Positions 21,945-23,104 of a stretch of 23,104 nt of DNA are shown piece after piece. The position numbers and the translations under genes were made by a program. Positions within the stretch are counted from its first letter, which is position 1; each line of letters opens with the position of its first letter. This DNA comes from Geobacter sp. UBA698 (GTDB taxonomy: Bacteria > Desulfobacterota > Desulfuromonadia > Geobacterales > Pseudopelobacteraceae): contig DBMM01000104.1 of assembly GCA_002298925.1 (NCBI GenBank), positions 1 to 23,104 on the forward strand. Direction: 5' to 3'. The notes under the pieces are model-generated. The model was not told where the DNA came from and did not search any database. It worked only from the letters and a program-made list of their open reading frames with translations.

Positions 21945-23104
21945 TTAAATTTGGTCCAATGGACTTCGCACGCCAAGAAAATTCTTGTTGGTGACATGTG
22001 TGTAGATCATGGTCGTTCTGATGTCGACATGACCAAGCAGCTGCTGAATAGTTCTGATGTCATACCCGGATTCCAGAAGATGAGTCGCAAAGCTGTGGCG
22101 TAATGTATGTACCGTTGCCCTCTTGGTAGTGCCCGACCGTTGTACCGCCGATTTGAACTCTCTCTGGAAAATGAACGGGTGCTGGTGATGCCTGCGAATG
22201 ACAAGGGTACGCGGATCTACAGCGAGACCAGGCGCAGGGAATACCCAGAACCATCCCCATTCAGTCCCAGCATTCGGATACTTCCTTTCAAGTGCATTGG
22301 GCAGAAAAACGCCCGGCACCCCTTTGGAGCGATCCTCATCAAATAATTTCCTCACATATGCAAGGTGTCCGATTATGTCATCCTTCAGTTTCTCAGGAAA
22401 GATGGTGGTGCGATCCTTGTCTCCCTTTCCTGATCTGACAGTCACAATGCCCCGCTCCATATCAATGTCATGGATACGCAGACTCAGACATTCCGCCAGT
22501 CTGAGTCCACATCCATATGTCAGTTGCGCCATCAGTCTTGCCATACCTGAAAGATTGTCAAATACAGCCGCGATCTCCTGAACGGAGAACACCACCGGTA
22601 ACCGGCGACGCTTCTTGGCCCTGACAGCATCCAGATCTTCAACCTTTTTATTCAGGGCATGGCGATAAAAGAATAAAATCGCATTCAAAGCCTGATTCTG
22701 GGTCGCTGCGGCCACCTTTCGTTCTGCCGCCAGATAAGACAGATAATCCCTTATATCAGCCGTGGTTAAGTCACCTGTGATTTTATTAATATATTTTTGA
22801 AATTGCCTTGACCATGTGATATAGGTCTTTTCGGTATTGAGAGACATGTGCCTCAGACGCAAGACCTTAACCATCGCTTCACGGGCAGCCTCCCACTGCT
22901 TGTCCATGTCTGTAGTTGGGACAGGGTGCTGTGCGACCCGAGATAGAAAAAACAGATAGAGCCGCAACGCCTGGTCGGCCTGCTTTATCTGCCACTCCTC
23001 CCGTGACTTGCCCAAGTGCTCAAGATAATGCCTGCGCTGGTCTTGTGAGATAATTGATTCAGTTGAACAGCCAAGGACGGCATAACAGTCCTTAACCCAC
23101 TTAA
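21945..23104 (-). CDS. intI: integron integrase IntI (tyrosine recombinase), N-terminus outside the window
   Basis: Tyrosine recombinase of the integron type. A SAM-like core-binding domain (LRLRHMSLNTEKTYITWSRQF) precedes the catalytic domain with Arg in LTYGCGLRLAE, the Lys in GKGDKDRTT, HTLRHSFATHLLESG, LGH and the nucleophile Tyr in TTMIYTHV. The insertion ALERKYPNAGTEWGWFWVFP with DPRTLVIRRHHQHP (about 22190-22310) is the integron-specific patch needed to bind folded attC. A TTG at 23015 is a possible start, but the frame is open to the window end, reading KWVKDCYAVLG and LEHLGKSREEWQ. This matches the longer N-terminus I associate with deltaproteobacterial integrases, so I treat it as 5'-partial. 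The catalytic residues are intact. The attI site and main array would be expected beyond 23104. Confidence 0.92.
   Translation of the reverse strand, partial: KWVKDCYAVLGCSTESIISQDQRRHYLEHLGKSREEWQIKQADQALRLYLFFLSRVAQHPVPTTDMDKQWEAAREAMVKVLRLRHMSLNTEKTYITWSRQFQKYINKITGDLTTADIRDYLSYLAAERKVAAATQNQALNAILFFYRHALNKKVEDLDAVRAKKRRRLPVVFSVQEIAAVFDNLSGMARLMAQLTYGCGLRLAECLSLRIHDIDMERGIVTVRSGKGDKDRTTIFPEKLKDDIIGHLAYVRKLFDEDRSKGVPGVFLPNALERKYPNAGTEWGWFWVFPAPGLAVDPRTLVIRRHHQHPFIFQREFKSAVQRSGTTKRATVHTLRHSFATHLLESGYDIRTIQQLLGHVDIRTTMIYTHVTNKNFLGVRSPLDQI

Noticed and set aside
23085..23104. GTTAAGG core-like heptamer near the window end (minus strand) as the attI crossover point
   Set aside because: It is inside the still-open coding frame of the integrase N-terminus (Trp-Val-Lys-Asp), so it is most likely coding sequence.
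1..23104. CRISPR arrays, tRNA or rRNA genes, insertion sequences with terminal repeats
   Set aside because: I looked for regular spaced repeats, conserved rRNA/tRNA segments and transposase frames and saw none.

Overview
The window is most like a chromosomal segment from a Geobacter-like member of the Desulfuromonadia. The evidence is high-G+C coding sequence, a small periplasmic c-type cytochrome, a hybrid PAS histidine kinase, Fur-type operators, a possible selenoprotein and an integron integrase of the long-N-terminus kind I associate with deltaproteobacteria. This assignment is inference; there is no rRNA or tRNA gene to anchor it.

Left part (1-5.9 kb). A small membrane protein is followed by an alkylation-repair pair: an Ada-AlkA fusion and an Ogt methyltransferase. 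Next is an apparent iron-regulated unit: a DUF3793 protein and an outer-membrane porin, each preceded by a 19-bp Fur-box-like operator on a recognisable promoter. A PilZ-like protein and a convergent monoheme cytochrome close this part.

Centre (6.0-12.5 kb). A tightly packed operon resembles arsenosugar biosynthesis clusters: an AhpD-like CxxC protein, the radical SAM protein ArsS, a GT-B glycosyltransferase, a ROK sugar kinase, a GT2 glycosyltransferase of the arsenosugar (TIGR04283-like) type, and a hybrid histidine kinase. Genes overlap by 4 bp or lie a few bases apart. The arsS frame meets an in-frame TGA at 7303 exactly where this family carries Cys or Sec. It then stays open for 12 codons to a TAA three bases before the next start, with a perfect 7-bp hairpin placed as a bacterial SECIS would be. 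I annotate it as a selenoprotein.

12.6-16.5 kb. An ABC ATPase, a large FtsX-type permease and a TesA-like lipoprotein esterase form one unit, the same three families as E. coli tesA-ybbA-ybbP.

16.5-18.0 kb. This AT-rich island can be read as two tandem integron gene cassettes. Cassette 1 (16672-17130) carries a two-helix membrane protein; cassette 2 (17131-17965) carries a DUF6364/PIN toxin-antitoxin pair with its own promoter and operator. In each case the seven bases that start the recombination site after the gene are the exact reverse complement of the core site before it. An attI-like or secondary site lies on the left.

Right part (18.1-23.1 kb). A DUF4337 membrane protein and a convergent pepN aminopeptidase N are followed by a possible decayed recombinase fragment. 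Last is an integron integrase (intI) on the minus strand, cut by the window end. The integrase supports the cassette reading, but it is about 4 kb from the cassettes and faces them with its 3' end, so the two cassettes are not in the usual position next to attI.
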